A DNA stretch of 64,000 nucleotides from Manis javanica. Taxonomy: Eukaryota > Chordata > Mammalia > Pholidota > Manidae. Positions 12,846 to 24,193 of the stretch are shown here, piece after piece. The number at the start of each line of letters is the position of its first letter. The first letter of the stretch is position 1. The position numbers and the translations under genes were made by a program. Under the pieces are notes generated by a model that did not search any database, had not been told where the DNA came from, and saw only the letters and a program-made list of their open reading frames with translations. Location of the stretch: assembly GCF_040802235.1 (NCBI RefSeq), contig NC_133156.1, forward strand, positions 116,900,173-116,964,172, written 5' to 3'.

Positions 12846-13792
12846 CAAAATATAGGAACTTTACAGCTAAAGGCTAAAAGGTCTCTGAAGAGGTTTGTGG
12901 TCCAACCATCTCTCTCTCCCCTTTATTTCATATTTCCAGAAGGATGACCGACTATCCAATATTTCCAGGAAAATATCTGAATTTCCCATTGTCAGTTAGG
13001 ATTTTAGTTAAAAATATCATTCTCAGATTTAACCTAAAATCCATTTCAATGTTTATATTGCTGTTAATCAATTTAGGACTTAACTATCCAATTATAAAAT
13101 TCCATTATCCTCATAATCTTGGAATGTAATTTTATTTTCAAAGCAAGTATTAAAAGATATGGCCAATAATGCATAAAAACATTTTCCCTGAAGCCATATC
13201 ATTGACTAAATCATTAAGCTTGTTTACTGTGCTTCTCTGTAAATATACATTTGTAGCAGAACTTGATTAGTTTTCTACCAAAAAATACATGTTTATTAAA
13301 TTATACCCCATGCATCATGACTCCTTATTTATCTTGGTAATTTTTAATGGAAAAGTAAATGAAACATTATTACATAAATGCTTAGAAAGATGACAGTAAT
13401 TTTATTCTAAATTAAATAAAGAAAAGGTTAAATAAACATAATCTTTCAGGAATTGCAGTATAAGCTTTAAAAATCATAAATCTCTCCCTTAGTTTTTATA
13501 CCTATTCTTAAAATATTTATCAGTGTAATATTGAAACTAAGTTATCATTAATTATTTTCTGACAATTTCCTTGCTTTTCAAAAGTTTAAGTCAGATGTAT
13601 GCCAATTCCCATTCAGATCTTAATTGAAATACTGTATTTTAAAACACATTCTAGTTTTCCATTTCAGTAATGCACTGAAATGCATAGCTATACCTTCTCA
13701 ATGTAAAACTATGCAATAGGAAGTGCTGACATTTCAACCTTGTATCATAATTTCTGGATTTGAGGGTCTCTCTATCTATACATGTGTTCTTA
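12846..13792. other. AT-rich non-coding DNA
   Basis: The first about 100 bp resemble an old LINE/SINE-type repeat ('ggtctctgaagaggtttgtg', 'gtccaaccatctctctctcc'). The remainder is strongly AT-rich with no recognisable repeat or gene. Confidence 0.4.
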
Positions 13793-13822
13793 CACACACA
13801 CACACATACACACACACACACG
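13793..13822. repeat. AC microsatellite, interrupted
   Basis: Two AC runs are separated by a single ATAC interruption, about 30 bp in total. Confidence 0.9.
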
Positions 13823-14689
13823 ATTTTGTTGTTGAATATCTAAGACAAAGTACTGTTTCAAAATCATGATAAACCATAGAAAAAGAAAAAAAACTTGCTT
13901 TCAATAATACGGAATGGTAAAGCTTACATAAGGCAAATAATTGGGTAATCTCATCTATTTGAAAATAGACCTCCTTTCAAAATAAATAATTGATTTATGT
14001 ATTAAGACAAAGTGGTTAAGTCTATGTATGAATTGAGAAAATTATTAGAATCTAGTTTCCCCTTTGCATCTTTTTTAGATGCAAAAGTAAAATATTCCCA
14101 AACATAAAAACTATTAAACTTAATTTAGCTTCATTTTTAATAAGCAGCAACTTCATAATAACCATGGCCATAAGAAAAATAAATTCACCTCTAGCTCATG
14201 GAGTCAGAGTTGAGAAACAGTAAAATCACTCTAATGAAAGAAACAGAACTCTGATCTATAATAGACTGACAAGAGAAAATCAAGAATTCAGGTAAGCCCT
14301 AAACAGAGAAACTCCTGGTTTCATTGTTAAAGTCAGTCTCTGTACTTGGGTTGAAAATACGAATATTAGATTGGACACTCATTTTTTAGACTCTCCTTCC
14401 AAATGTGGCCTGAACAGTTTCAGCTGAATTTGCCTCCTATGAGGCAGCTCCTGGTTCCTGGGTACCGTATCTGACAGGAAGAAAATACCCAAATCCTACA
14501 GGGATTATTTCCATAGCCTCTTAGGTATTTGACTTGGAGGTGGTCTGCCAGAGGCAAAATCTTGAAGAAGGAAAAACTCATTCTTTGCACTTTTCTATTC
14601 TTTCCAACTAGTTCCCACCAGTGGCCCCTGCTAACATTCTGCTTTACTAAGATGCTCACGCTTCACCCTCCCTGGATAAATCTGTAAAT
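13823..14689. other. AT-rich non-coding DNA, nothing recognised
   Basis: No repeat, gene or RNA structure is identified. Confidence 0.4.
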
Positions 14690-15180
14690 ACTAGGAGAGC
14701 TCCAGTGAGGAACCCAGCACTCAGTTAAGTGCTGGAGACAGAGTTAGACGGACACAGTTCCATGCTCATGGTACTGACAGACTATTGTAGGAAGACAAAC
14801 ATGAATCAAATAATCATATAAACATATAGCCAGTCAAGGGTCGTCAGGGAAGATCTCCCTAAGGAAATGCCAATTGAGCTGACAGTCATTATTACATACA
14901 AGAACACAGTGGGGAGCAAATAAACTCAAGACCTGAAAGAAGGCCATTGCCAAAAAGGAGCATTGTGATACGAAACTGGAGAGGTAGACAGGTGCCAGAC
15001 CATGCGGCTCTTTGAGGAAAATTGCTAAAGATTTCCTCTAACAGCACTAGGGAACAACTAAAGAATTGTATGCAGATAATGAATGACATGATGATGAAGT
15101 CTGAGTTTAGAAAATGGTCACTAACCAAGTATGATGAACAGACAGGGTGGAGAAAGGGCAGAATTAGTCTGTTTGCCTCC
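14690..15180. repeat. decayed ancient repeat (L2-type or similar)
   Basis: The order of phrases ('cagttaagtgctggagacag', 'gtcagggaagatctccctaa', 'gccagaccatgcggctcttt') parallels a widespread old mammalian repeat ('gtgctggggatacag...gtcagggaaggcctctctga...gccagatcatgtagggcctt'). The family name is uncertain, so no strand is given. Confidence 0.45.
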
Positions 15181-15829
15181 TTCCATCCTCCCTGCTTGGA
15201 AGCGACAGCTGTGTCCTCCTTGGTCAGGCCATGTCCTTTGCTAACTAGGGCTGCTCTTATAAGTCATTGGTGTCCCTCCTTTTTCCTTACTGGCAAGGAA
15301 GGAACATGCCCACTCTGTGAATGAAACATATGCCAGATATGAAGATACTCCAGCCATCTTTCTTCCTCAGCCATAAAGCATGGTTAATGATGGGATGTTG
15401 AGCACACCTTAGGATATATTTGGGAACATGGGAGCCTTTCTATGCCTCGAAATGATATTGAATAAGGTCCTAGAGGGCCATATGAAGAAAACATAACAGA
15501 GCCCTAAGTATGTCAGTTGGTCTTCATTTTTTAATCATGAAAGATAACTATTTCCTTATTGACAGGCACTCAAATGAGTATTATTAATATCACCTTGGTT
15601 ATTAAATGTTTGTTTCCTTCTAGATTCCCTATTAATCTATCAACTACTAAGAAACACTTTTTATTGCTTTTGAGTTACATTTTTATCTGTACGGTGTTAA
15701 ATATTCAAGTTTAATATGCAAAATTATTGCGATCAGTCATAGGACTATTTCAACAGGAGGTCAACCCTTCGCATATAGGAATAAACACTCCTAATGGCAA
15801 ACATTTGCATAATTAAGATCCACTCCAAA
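15181..15829. other. non-coding DNA, nothing recognised
   Basis: No repeat or coding structure is identified. Confidence 0.4.
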
Positions 15830-16000
15830 CTTTCTGGAAACAAAACAAAGTGCCTTCTATGGGTCAGCACTATGGTAAGCAAGGTACATGTACAATTTCA
15901 TTTAACATTCACAACAAAACCATTTTACAGGTTGAAAAAAAGTAATGTGCTTAAATGGCTAGAATATGGTAGAACCAGGATTTGAGGTTTAAATAATGTA
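15830..16000 (-). repeat. MIR SINE, reverse orientation
   Basis: The phrases 'tatgggtcagcactatggta', 'acaacaaaaccattttacag' and 'ggtagaaccaggatttgagg' give the reverse MIR order. Confidence 0.7.
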
Positions 16001-16040
16001 CTCACCTACCTGGTCAACTTAAGTAATCTGTTTATACAAT

Positions 16041-16418
16041 ATATTAAGTCTTTTCAGGCTGCCATAAAAAAATACCACAGACTGGGTGGCTTAAACAACA
16101 GAAAGTTATTCCTCACAGTTCTGAAGGCTGCAAGACCAAGATCAACATGTCAGCCAATTTTGTTCCCGGGAAGGGCTCTCTTCCTGTCGTGTAGATGGCT
16201 GCCTTCTTGCTTTCTTCTCATGGCAGGCAGAGACCTCTGGGACCTCTTCTCTTCCTATAAGGTAAGTGGCCCTATTGGATTAGGGCCTCACCCTTACAAC
16301 CTCGTTTAACTTTTTATCACCTCCTCATAGGCCTGATCTCCAAACACAGTCACTTTGTGGACAGGGGCTTCAATGTATGAATTTGAGGCAGACACAAACA
16401 TTTGGTCCATATATAACA
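16041..16418 (-). mobile_element. MLT1-type MaLR LTR, reverse orientation
   Basis: This is the reverse complement of an MLT1A/B-like LTR. It shows 'ggctgccataaaaaaatacc', 'cacagactgggtggcttaaa', 'ttcctcacagttctgaaggc', 'gatggctgccttcttgcttt', 'ggattagggcctcaccctta' and 'atctccaaacacagtcactt' in that order. It is nearly full length and moderately diverged, and no internal MaLR sequence is attached. Confidence 0.92.
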
Positions 16419-18029
16419 TGTGACTAAAAAAATGAAAAGAGCAGGATTTGACTAGAGGTCTCACAGGCCTTTGATCAGTCCTCTTCTCTTGGTGTACCTC
16501 TCAAAGTAGGAAGTATAGTTTAAACTTCAAAAAACACACTAATGATGATGTTCTACCTAAGACAATGGCACTTATTTATCAAGTCTAGCCCAGCTAGCCA
16601 ACTCAGAGAAGTAGCCCATTCATGTCACTGGGCTAATGTCCTACTCATTAGTCTTTCAACTTCTTTTTTACCTTGTTACAGCCTCCTCATAATGAAACTG
16701 AAATTTTTCACAATTATACTGTGGATTCCCCTGTCAAGCATTTCACCTCAGCGAGTAAAGCTTAGTAAACCTTTGACAGAAACATAGGGTAACAACTAGG
16801 ATCTAGCCTTTGAAACTGAAGCATAAATGAGCTTCATAGCTTATACAGCTTCTTTAGCTTGGCATCATTTTCTTTCAAGTTAGACATTACTGAAGGGGTT
16901 GGAAGTAAAAACTCTCTCCTTAAAGCAAAAATTTTCTTTAACTGAGTTTGAACAAATAGGAGTTAAAACTTGTATTAAGAAATAACCCTTAAAAGACTTA
17001 ATTGTCCTGAAACCAATATCAAACCCTAAAGTACATACTGATTAAAAAAAATTAAAACTCCTAAATCTTTTTTTATAAATCTTTAGTGTAGGAGAGATTA
17101 TAGAGCTTACCCTTCACTGTCTTCATAAGATTACTCCAAGAGTTAACAAACATTAGTTTTGTATGTGTCAGAGAACTTTATGAGAAAGTTGTTTTAAAAT
17201 AAATGTTTATTTTATCCCACAATATGAAAAACACAGAAGTTTCTTGGGCAATTAAAGTATTTACTGGGAAAGATTATGTTTCCTGACATTTTTCTAACTG
17301 TTGTCATTGTTGAATTCACTAGAGTAATTATATGTGGCATTAGTTATGGTAAGAATGCACACACACACCTATATATATCCATATTTATAATGTATATACA
17401 TGTATGTGTGCATATGCAGATACACACATACATCACAGAGCAGTTGGGACCTAAGAATGCAGACCTGTTTTTACTTTTCTAAAGGCTGCTATTTTTGCCA
17501 TAAAATCAAGAGTTATGACAAGCACATGACTACACATATAACGATGGGTGAAAGTCTCAACTAATAACTGAAATCACTTAGCAAGCATGAGATTTTTTGC
17601 CCCCATATCCCTTCTGTTCTCAGTAAATATTTTCCTGACATTAGCATGAGCTATACTATATAAGAAGATATTCACTCATGTCAATTTACTGCAGAGGTTG
17701 AACACTTAGATAACCTTTCAGCAACAAAGAATAGACACGGTTTCATAAGAGAAATTAAACCATCACATTAGCCATTCCCACTAAAGAGCTTGGCAGTAGT
17801 TGCCTCAAGATTGGGGGGAGGGGAGATGAAATCAGCTTTCAGCCTGGGTTTCAGAGAAAAACAATCCTTATTGTCCAGTTAATCCAGAAACCTTTAATGG
17901 GATTAAAACTTTAAAAGGGAAAAATCTCCATGGATTGTTGTCCCTAGGCTAAAGAATGTCACCTTATATCCCACATTATGAAGACTGCATCGGTACCTGA
18001 GATACACATGGGCATCTTCTAGGGTGTCA
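16419..18029. other. non-coding DNA with one CA/TA-rich patch
   Basis: Nothing gene-like. Around 17,357-17,430 is an interrupted acacac/tatata/catgtatgtg tract. The rest is AT-rich and unassigned. Confidence 0.4.
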
Positions 18030-18160
18030 TCTGTCATCACACTTGATCCTGGCAATATGGGCTGAGGTTAGGTATATATTATAATCCCCATTTTCCTAAC
18101 CAAAAATAATCAAGGTAGGAAGGCCCAGGTCATGTTGCTAATAAGTAATTTACTTGGGTT
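18030..18160 (-). repeat. MIR-like fragment, reverse orientation
   Basis: The phrases 'ttataatccccattttccta', 'aaggcccaggtcatgttgct' and 'aataagt' recall the reverse MIR core. The fragment is short and diverged. Confidence 0.5.
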
Positions 18161-18419
18161 ACCAGTGTCATTTTTTTTTTAAGTGAAAGGCAGGAAATAC
18201 AGGCAATAAACTTAAATTCCAGATTTTTGAAGTTATGTGGAATTCAGTAATCCACCATGTGTAAACAACATCAACAGACAATAATAGCGTATCCAGTGAA
18301 GTACTTGGAGGAACTAGGGAAAAAATAATATTTACTATATAGCAGTGAGCCTTGTCTTTGTCAAAATCAATACACATCTGAATTTGCCAAAAAATGCTAA
18401 CAGAAGTCTGGTTTCACAG

Positions 18420-18640
18420 GTTAATGGATCTCACCCTAGCTCTGTAATACGAGGATCAAATAACTTTGGAGCCTCAGAGTTCCTCATGTATAAAACAGGA
18501 ATAATAACAACACCTAATTCATAGGAGAGTTGTGAGGAATAAATTTGGTATTTATATAAAGCACCTAGAACACTCCTGGCACATAAAGTGCTCATTAAAT
18601 GTTATTTTTATTATTGTCATCGTATGCAGCATATATCATG
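18420..18640 (+). repeat. MIR SINE, near full length
   Basis: This is one of the clearest MIR copies here. It reads 'ctcaccctagctctgtaata', 'tcctcatgtataaaacagga', 'ataataacaacacctaattc', 'gttgtgaggaataaa', 'aaagcacctagaacactcct' and 'ggcacataaagtgctcatta' in consensus order. Confidence 0.9.
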
Positions 18641-18779
18641 AAATTGCTAGCATACTGTTTTCTTTTTTAATAGAGCAAGGCACAAAGGATTATTCCCTTT
18701 GGATAAGAGGGCCTACACAGATTAAGTACATATTTTCAACCTGTAAAAAATAAAATCCTATTAATTCAAATATACCCCT

Positions 18780-19125
18780 CTTAAATCACATGCCAGGCAG
18801 CTGCCAATTAACCACACAAATCAGTCCCCCCACTGCAGGTGTTTGCTCTCAGGCAGACACAGCAAAAAGCCACAAAGAAGCTGAAAGAGGGCAAGAACCT
18901 CAAGAGCTTTGCACAGCAAAGCCCAGGCAGGAGGAGCCCGGTCTCTGATAATTGCCTCTTTGCTCCCTAGGGAATGCGAGACACACCCCAACTAATGATC
19001 CAGCTCCCAAACAGGAAAAAGTGAAAAAACTCAAAGGGTTCAGGGGAGGGAAGCTTCATTAAAAATCCCCGGAAAATAAATTAATCCTCTGATACTCCCT
19101 CCCTCTTGCCCCTGGGCAGGTGTCC
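18780..19125. promoter_or_regulatory. possible non-coding regulatory element (speculative)
   Basis: The sequence is free of recognisable repeats and is richer in GC than its surroundings. It carries several homeodomain-type TAAT cores ('gccaattaaccac', 'actaatgatcc', 'aaataaattaatcct') among purine-rich blocks. That composition is common in conserved enhancers, but conservation cannot be seen from one genome. It may equally be unremarkable sequence. Confidence 0.2.
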
Positions 19126-19609
19126 TCTACACAGTAGGATGCGGAGTTCTGCTGTTAACTAGGTGTATCTCCCCTTCTACTGGACCCTGGGATTTTTCCA
19201 TCTTTGAAGACTAAATTCCCTCTGACTTCATAGAACAACTGGCTTACAAATATAGGTGTCATTTGTTTGCCATCAATTTTCTGGCTTTGGAAACAAGCAA
19301 TTCAAATAATTTGAGACTTTAAAGATAATCTAGTTTCACAAATGAAAATGCTTTCAAGAGCTAGTTAACTAACTCAAATGAATCAACTGGGCTGGGTAGA
19401 AACAGTGTTTTACTTCATTGAATTTTTGTCACTTGGAAACATAAGCCCACTTTTCCCATTTTTTTCAAGAGAAACAGGAAATCTTTTTTGTTTTAATGTT
19501 GACAACTAACTTTAAAAATAAGCTTGATACTCATGTGCAGAGAAAATTCACCTATCAGTTTCCAGTTGGGAATCTCCAACTCAGTCCAATGAGTTTCAGC
19601 CCTGGCTTC
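19126..19609. other. non-coding DNA, nothing recognised
   Basis: No repeat or gene structure is identified. Confidence 0.4.
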
Positions 19610-19745
19610 AAAATAAACTGAATCATCTGGAAGCTTTAAAAATATGCATGCTTGCCTCCTCCTCCAACAGCAATTCTGATTTAAAGGGTAAGGGTAAGCT
19701 TTCAGGTGATTCTAACTGGCAGCTAGAGTTGAAAACCACTAATCT
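19610..19745 (+). mobile_element. MER5A-like fragment, 5' end lost
   Basis: The phrases 'tgaatcatctggaagcttta', 'caattctgatttaaaggg', 'ttcaggtgattctaactggc' and the end 'gttgaaaaccact' follow MER5-type hAT sequence. The initial cagtggttctc is not preserved. Confidence 0.7.
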
Positions 19746-20910
19746 AGGCTAATTTATTAATTCTACAGTGGAAAAAATGGTGGCCCAAAGATTCATGCAG
19801 CCTACAGCTAGCAGGAGAGAGAGAACCCTGGAAGCAGAGCCTGGGCTTCAATACATGTAGTCTGTAAAATGTTTCATATGCTTCCCAGCAGGAGTGTGGG
19901 TTTTGATGCTAGTGTTATTTCCTAAATCTAGTGACTATCAGGCAACAATTATTTGGATGTAAACTTGAAGAGGCAAAGGACTTGTCAATCCTTCCCTCAC
20001 AGGTGCAGAGATTCTGTGCCTCAATAAATACTTGGTCAATGTATGACTGTAAGATTTTCAAAGTTCCATTCCCATGTAACCTGCAAATAAAGTTCCAGGA
20101 AAGCTCAAAAATTAATCTCATACAGAGAAACATCAATAACTAGAATCCATTCAGAGGAAACACATTATGGGGTCTCAGCATTCTCAGGGGACAATCACTT
20201 AGATTACTGTGGACAGAGAGCTGTAATACTAAGAGAAGGAACAGCAAGCTATTCATAAGAACCCATCTCATTAGGCATATGGCTTCCTTTCCCCTGCAAC
20301 AGCATAAAAAAGACAACTCTTAGGTCACTCTCATCACCACCACTAACTCAGTGTATTTATTTTCCCTGGAGCTGAACTCTTGCCAATAACAACAGCTACA
20401 GCTTAAATATCCTGCCTGGTTTCCGGACTGCCTGTGATGGAGAACTGCTGCATTCCCTTGTCTGTGTGCACTTGAAGTATTCCTCTTCACACAGCAGCAG
20501 GGATGACTGGCTTCAAAAGTGGAATACAGCATTGTTAGTGTTATATTTAAATCTCCAAAGATTTAGTGATAAATATCAGGCTTCCTTTCATCCTAGGAAG
20601 ATGTTGGCAAAATCCTACTCATTGAGCAAGAGTAAGACAAGTTATTGCTCATTCAGTTTATTGTTTAAAAAAATACACCTCCGCCCAACCTGTCAATCAA
20701 TGCAATCCAAGCGTCTCTCTCTCCTTCACAGTGAGTTATCCAAAATAACACATCTGATCATGTCTCTTACCTACATAAGAAGTTCTGGTGCAGCCACCTA
20801 TTGAGCCCCAGAAAAAGCCAAAATGCCTGACACAGCATATGACCTCATTTGCTTTTCCAATACCATTTCCCTTTACCTACCCTCAGATATCTGGCCACTT
20901 ATTTTTCTAA
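19746..20910. other. non-coding DNA, nothing recognised
   Basis: I see only short unsupported open frames, with no repeat that I can name. Confidence 0.4.
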
Positions 20911-20915
20911 TACAC

Positions 20916-21332
20916 TGTGGATGAAAAGGAGGTTCCTGTGGCCAGGATCCTCACCTGGCCCTGGTTGGCTAGCTCACTGCACACTTGTTGGGAATATGTT
21001 GTTATCAATTCTATATAAAGAGCCCTGCCGAGTGCTCTGGGCAACACAGTGGCACGCCTGCAAGGGTGCAGGAGAGCAGAGGCTGGAGTGGTGGCAGTGC
21101 AGAAGACAGAGGCCCAGAGGATGGCTGTGAGGGCAGAGAGGCCCGGAGGCAGAGACCGGCTTGCTGCATGCAGACTCACTCTGAGTGAACGAGATTTTAG
21201 TGACTGATCTGCCACCGTGGAAATGAAGTTGGGCATAATAACCCTTTCACCCCAAGAACGTTCTATTGTCATTTCTTTGGTCACACTGAATCCATAGTGA
21301 ACTGTCCGGGGTTGAAAACCATTGGCAAGACA
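20916..21332 (+). mobile_element. solo LTR of an endogenous retrovirus, with TACAC target duplication
   Basis: This 417-bp unit begins TG and ends CA, and is flanked by the perfect 5-bp duplication tacac at 20,911-20,915 and 21,333-21,337. A TATA box (ctatataaag, 21,011-21,020) lies about 95 bp from the start. A GC-richer stretch follows, then the distal part with 'gaacgagattttagtgactg'. These features fit a U3-R-U5 LTR left by recombination between the two LTRs of a provirus. The canonical AATAAA is degenerate (aatgaa near 21,223). The exact family is not assigned. The intact target duplication and readable ends suggest an insertion younger than the MaLR and MIR copies nearby. A long antisense open frame crossing it is fortuitous. 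Confidence 0.8.
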
Positions 21333-21337
21333 TACAC

Positions 21338-21824
21338 TATCTTCTTTTATATTTCCATGCTTCTGGGATGTCCTTCTTATAAGCACTCTTCCCCCTTTTC
21401 TCTGCCTAGTGGCCTCTTAGAGAAGTTTCAAGAATGACCTCAAATTGCACATCTGGGAAGCCTTCCATGACTCCTCCAGCAGGAATGAGTCTCCGCTGCT
21501 TCCATCTCTCTGCCTCCCACTGGATTAGTTGTGAGGGAAGTTAAATGCCTCAAGGCTGTGGGCTTCCCAAGTCCACATCTGTTCTCTTCACATCCTGAGT
21601 GTCTGATTCACGCCAGCAGTCAGTATGGAGCCCAGCATTGCTGAGTTCAACGAACTGAGGCTGCTGTGCACCTGTGTGGGGAAGCGGACAAAGGTGGGTT
21701 TCCTGGGCAATTCGGCTTCCTGTGGCAACTATGACTTCTGTCCACAGTGGGCCTACTGCTGGTTGCGGCTACTCTGTTTATCAATGCTTTGGCTTCAACT
21801 GCCCCATTATGAGTCTCTTGTCAA
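21338..21824. other. non-coding DNA between LTR and L1 end
   Basis: A forward open frame at 21,625-21,864 begins with a real ATG but runs into the L1 tail and lacks any recognised similarity. The part at 21,710-21,820 has weak similarity to 23,592-23,765. Confidence 0.4.
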
Positions 21825-22262
21825 ACAAAAATACTGTATGATCCTACCTATATGGGGGATCTAAAAAAGCTGAAGTCATAGAAACAGTAGATTGGTGACT
21901 CCATGGGGTTGTGAGGTGGATGAGATGGGGAGAGATTTGTGAAGGGGTATAAACTTCCAGTTAAAAGATGGGAAGTCCTAAAGACCTACTGTCTAGCATA
22001 ATGGCTATAGTTAACTATATGTATTGTATACAGTACTGAAATTTGTATTGCATTGAAATTTGCTAACATAGATCTAAAAAATGTTCTCATCATACGTACA
22101 TGTGCACATACACACACACACACAGGTAAACTGTATGAGGTGATGGATGTGGTGCCTAACCTTGTATGGGAATCATCTCACACAATATACATGTCAGATA
22201 TTCATGGCATATACCCTAAGCTTACAGAAAGGTATCTGTCAATTATATTTCAACAAGGACCT
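21825..22262 (+). mobile_element. L1 3' end, 5'-truncated, older subfamily
   Basis: The sequence follows the 3' end of older L1M-type elements: 'aaaaatactgtatgatccta', 'gggggatctaaaaaagctga', 'tagattggtgactccatggg', 'gggtataaacttccagttaa', 'tctagcataatggctatagt' and 'gaaatttgctaacatagatc'. The end is 'ctgtcaattatatttcaaca'. It contains a short AC microsatellite at about 22,107-22,126. No intact coding remains. Confidence 0.88.
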
Positions 22263-23854
22263 TAAAATACATTAGAGCATATCAACAAACAAAAAATTTG
22301 CTTCCTTCTCTAAAGCACACAGAGCGTCAGACCCTCCTTGCTCAGTTTACAGATGACATATAAGTAAATACTGACTGAACTGAAGCACATTTTTCCAATC
22401 AGAAGACAGATACCACATGCAGTCTCTTTTGATATTTGCCTAAGTCTCTTTTGCTGTGATTTAAATCAGGAGAAATCAAGAATATTTTCAGAAAACTCAC
22501 CACCAGAGAATGGAAGAAACAGAAAAGCACAGTTGTGTCAAGTTATAAATTAAAAAAAAAGAAATTAAGAAACACGTATTACTGAAACACATCTTTTCCC
22601 TAGCAGAAAAACACACTCCTACTGTTCTTTTAGTACATAAAGCTGGGTATGGGTGGTCTCAGAGTTGGATATTTCCAGTGACATCACCACTAATACTTTA
22701 AAGCCTGATGGTGGCACAATTCCTCAATGAATCTGACTCATGTCTGATTCATTTTTCTATTTGTTGTATTTTAATAGATACCGTAGTTCCCTCATAATGT
22801 TCAGCAGCAATAACACTGCCTTTAGTCTGAAAGCATTCAAAAAACTTCATCAGATACAGAATAAATCCATCAGTTACTAATTACTGAATGCCCACTGTGG
22901 GCCCACTGCCCAGCACATTGCTAAGTACTGGGGAGGATATGCATAAAAGTCAACAAAAACTTCTTTCCTTTGATGAAATTCATACATCATAGTGAGGCTT
23001 TACATGCCAGGTTCCTTACTTTAATTTTCCCATCAAGAACTTACAGAGCACTCACCGTCCCCAAGGTACTGTAGCTAGTCGGGGGACCTCAGAAAGGATC
23101 CCCAAGGCAGGCCAGCCATAGTCAGCTCGTGAGAAGCTCATTGAGAGTCTCTGTAAATGTGCTGATAAAGTGCCTGGGGGAAGGGAAAGAACGAGCTCGT
23201 AGCTGGGAAGGCAGGAGAGGCAGGGGAAAAACTAGATTGTAGTGTTTGAGTTGAGTTTTTGGCATCTGAGCTCAGCCTCAAAAGATAAGTAGAAAGAGAG
23301 GATGCAAAAATGAGAGAGAGAAAGGCTGTTGTGGAGAAACAACAGGAACAAAAGTTGTTGGGTAGAAACAAATGAGATATTTTGAGGGCAAAGGCAGTTC
23401 AGTTTGAAGCTCAGCAGAAAATACAAATAGGTTGGTTGGGGTAGTATCACAGGGCGGTGAATATCAGGCTAAGGAATCAGAAAATCAACCCAGAGACTCA
23501 TAAGATGACTTTTGAGTAAGTGAGTCATCAGAACAACAATTATTTAATAGTATTTGGCAATGGTGAGATAGAATTGAAGGAAGATAAATAAGGGCTGCTG
23601 TGGCTATTGCTTCTGCTCCAACCCAGGTGTATGAGCTGAAAACAGTGGTGAACCTTCTGATTAATGCTTACAACTACTCTCAAATGGAAATATATCAACT
23701 GCTTGTGGTGTCTTCACAAAGCTTTGGCTTCAAACACATCATTATGAAGTCTCTTGTCACTAGCGTTGAGCAGTCTGCATGCTTTCTATGTGGACAGAAG
23801 TACTCTAAGTGTTAAAACACAGTGCCACAAAAATAAATATACAGAGTGCTCACC
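22263..23854. other. non-coding DNA with an old repeat patch
   Basis: At 22,870-22,990 'actgaatgcccactgtgggc', 'ccagcacattgctaagtact' and 'ggggaggatatgcataaa' recall an old mammalian LINE/SINE-type repeat. A forward open frame of 71 codons at 23,600-23,815 (true ATG) is not recognised. Nothing else is supported. Confidence 0.4.
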
Positions 23855-23932
23855 ATCCCAAAGAAGACCAAAACTTGCAGTCTATTGTCTGTATAGCACC
23901 TGACACATATTAAGCATTCAACACATGACAAA
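23855..23932 (+). repeat. MIR/L2 tail fragment
   Basis: The phrase 'tagcacctgacacatattaa' followed by 'gcattcaacac' matches the 'cacctggcacatagtaagcgctcaata' tail. Confidence 0.6.
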
Positions 23933-24193
23933 TTTAATTAAATTTTGATGTTGCTGAATACAGAGAAAACAGTGCTAGAACCTCCCTTGGTGTGATGGTT
24001 AATTTTATGCGTCAACTAGACTGGGCTGCATGTGCCTAGATAGAGGTGTCCTGTGCTTTAATTAAATTAAAATTAATTTAATTAAATTTTGATGTTGTTG
24101 AAAACAGTGCTAGAACCTCCCTTGCTGTGATGGTTAATTTTATGTGTCAACTTGACTGAGCTGCATGTGCCTAGATACAGGTGTCCTGTGCTT
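23933..24193 (+). repeat. local tandem duplication within an old interspersed repeat
   Basis: Two direct copies occur, at 23,933-24,057 and 24,077-24,193. Both run from 'tttaattaaattttgatgtt' through 'cagtgctagaacctccctt', 'gtgatggttaattttatg' and 'ctgcatgtgcctagata' to 'gtgtcctgtgctt'. The second copy lacks a short block near 'atacagaga'. The 19-bp junction and adjoining bases form an AT palindrome. The 'gatggttaattttatgtgtc' block is the start of a widespread mammalian interspersed repeat, so the duplication occurred after that repeat inserted. Confidence 0.85.

Noticed and set aside
20907..21386. Reverse open frame of 159 codons
   Set aside because: It is antisense to the solo LTR, which explains it as chance within GC-richer U3-R sequence.
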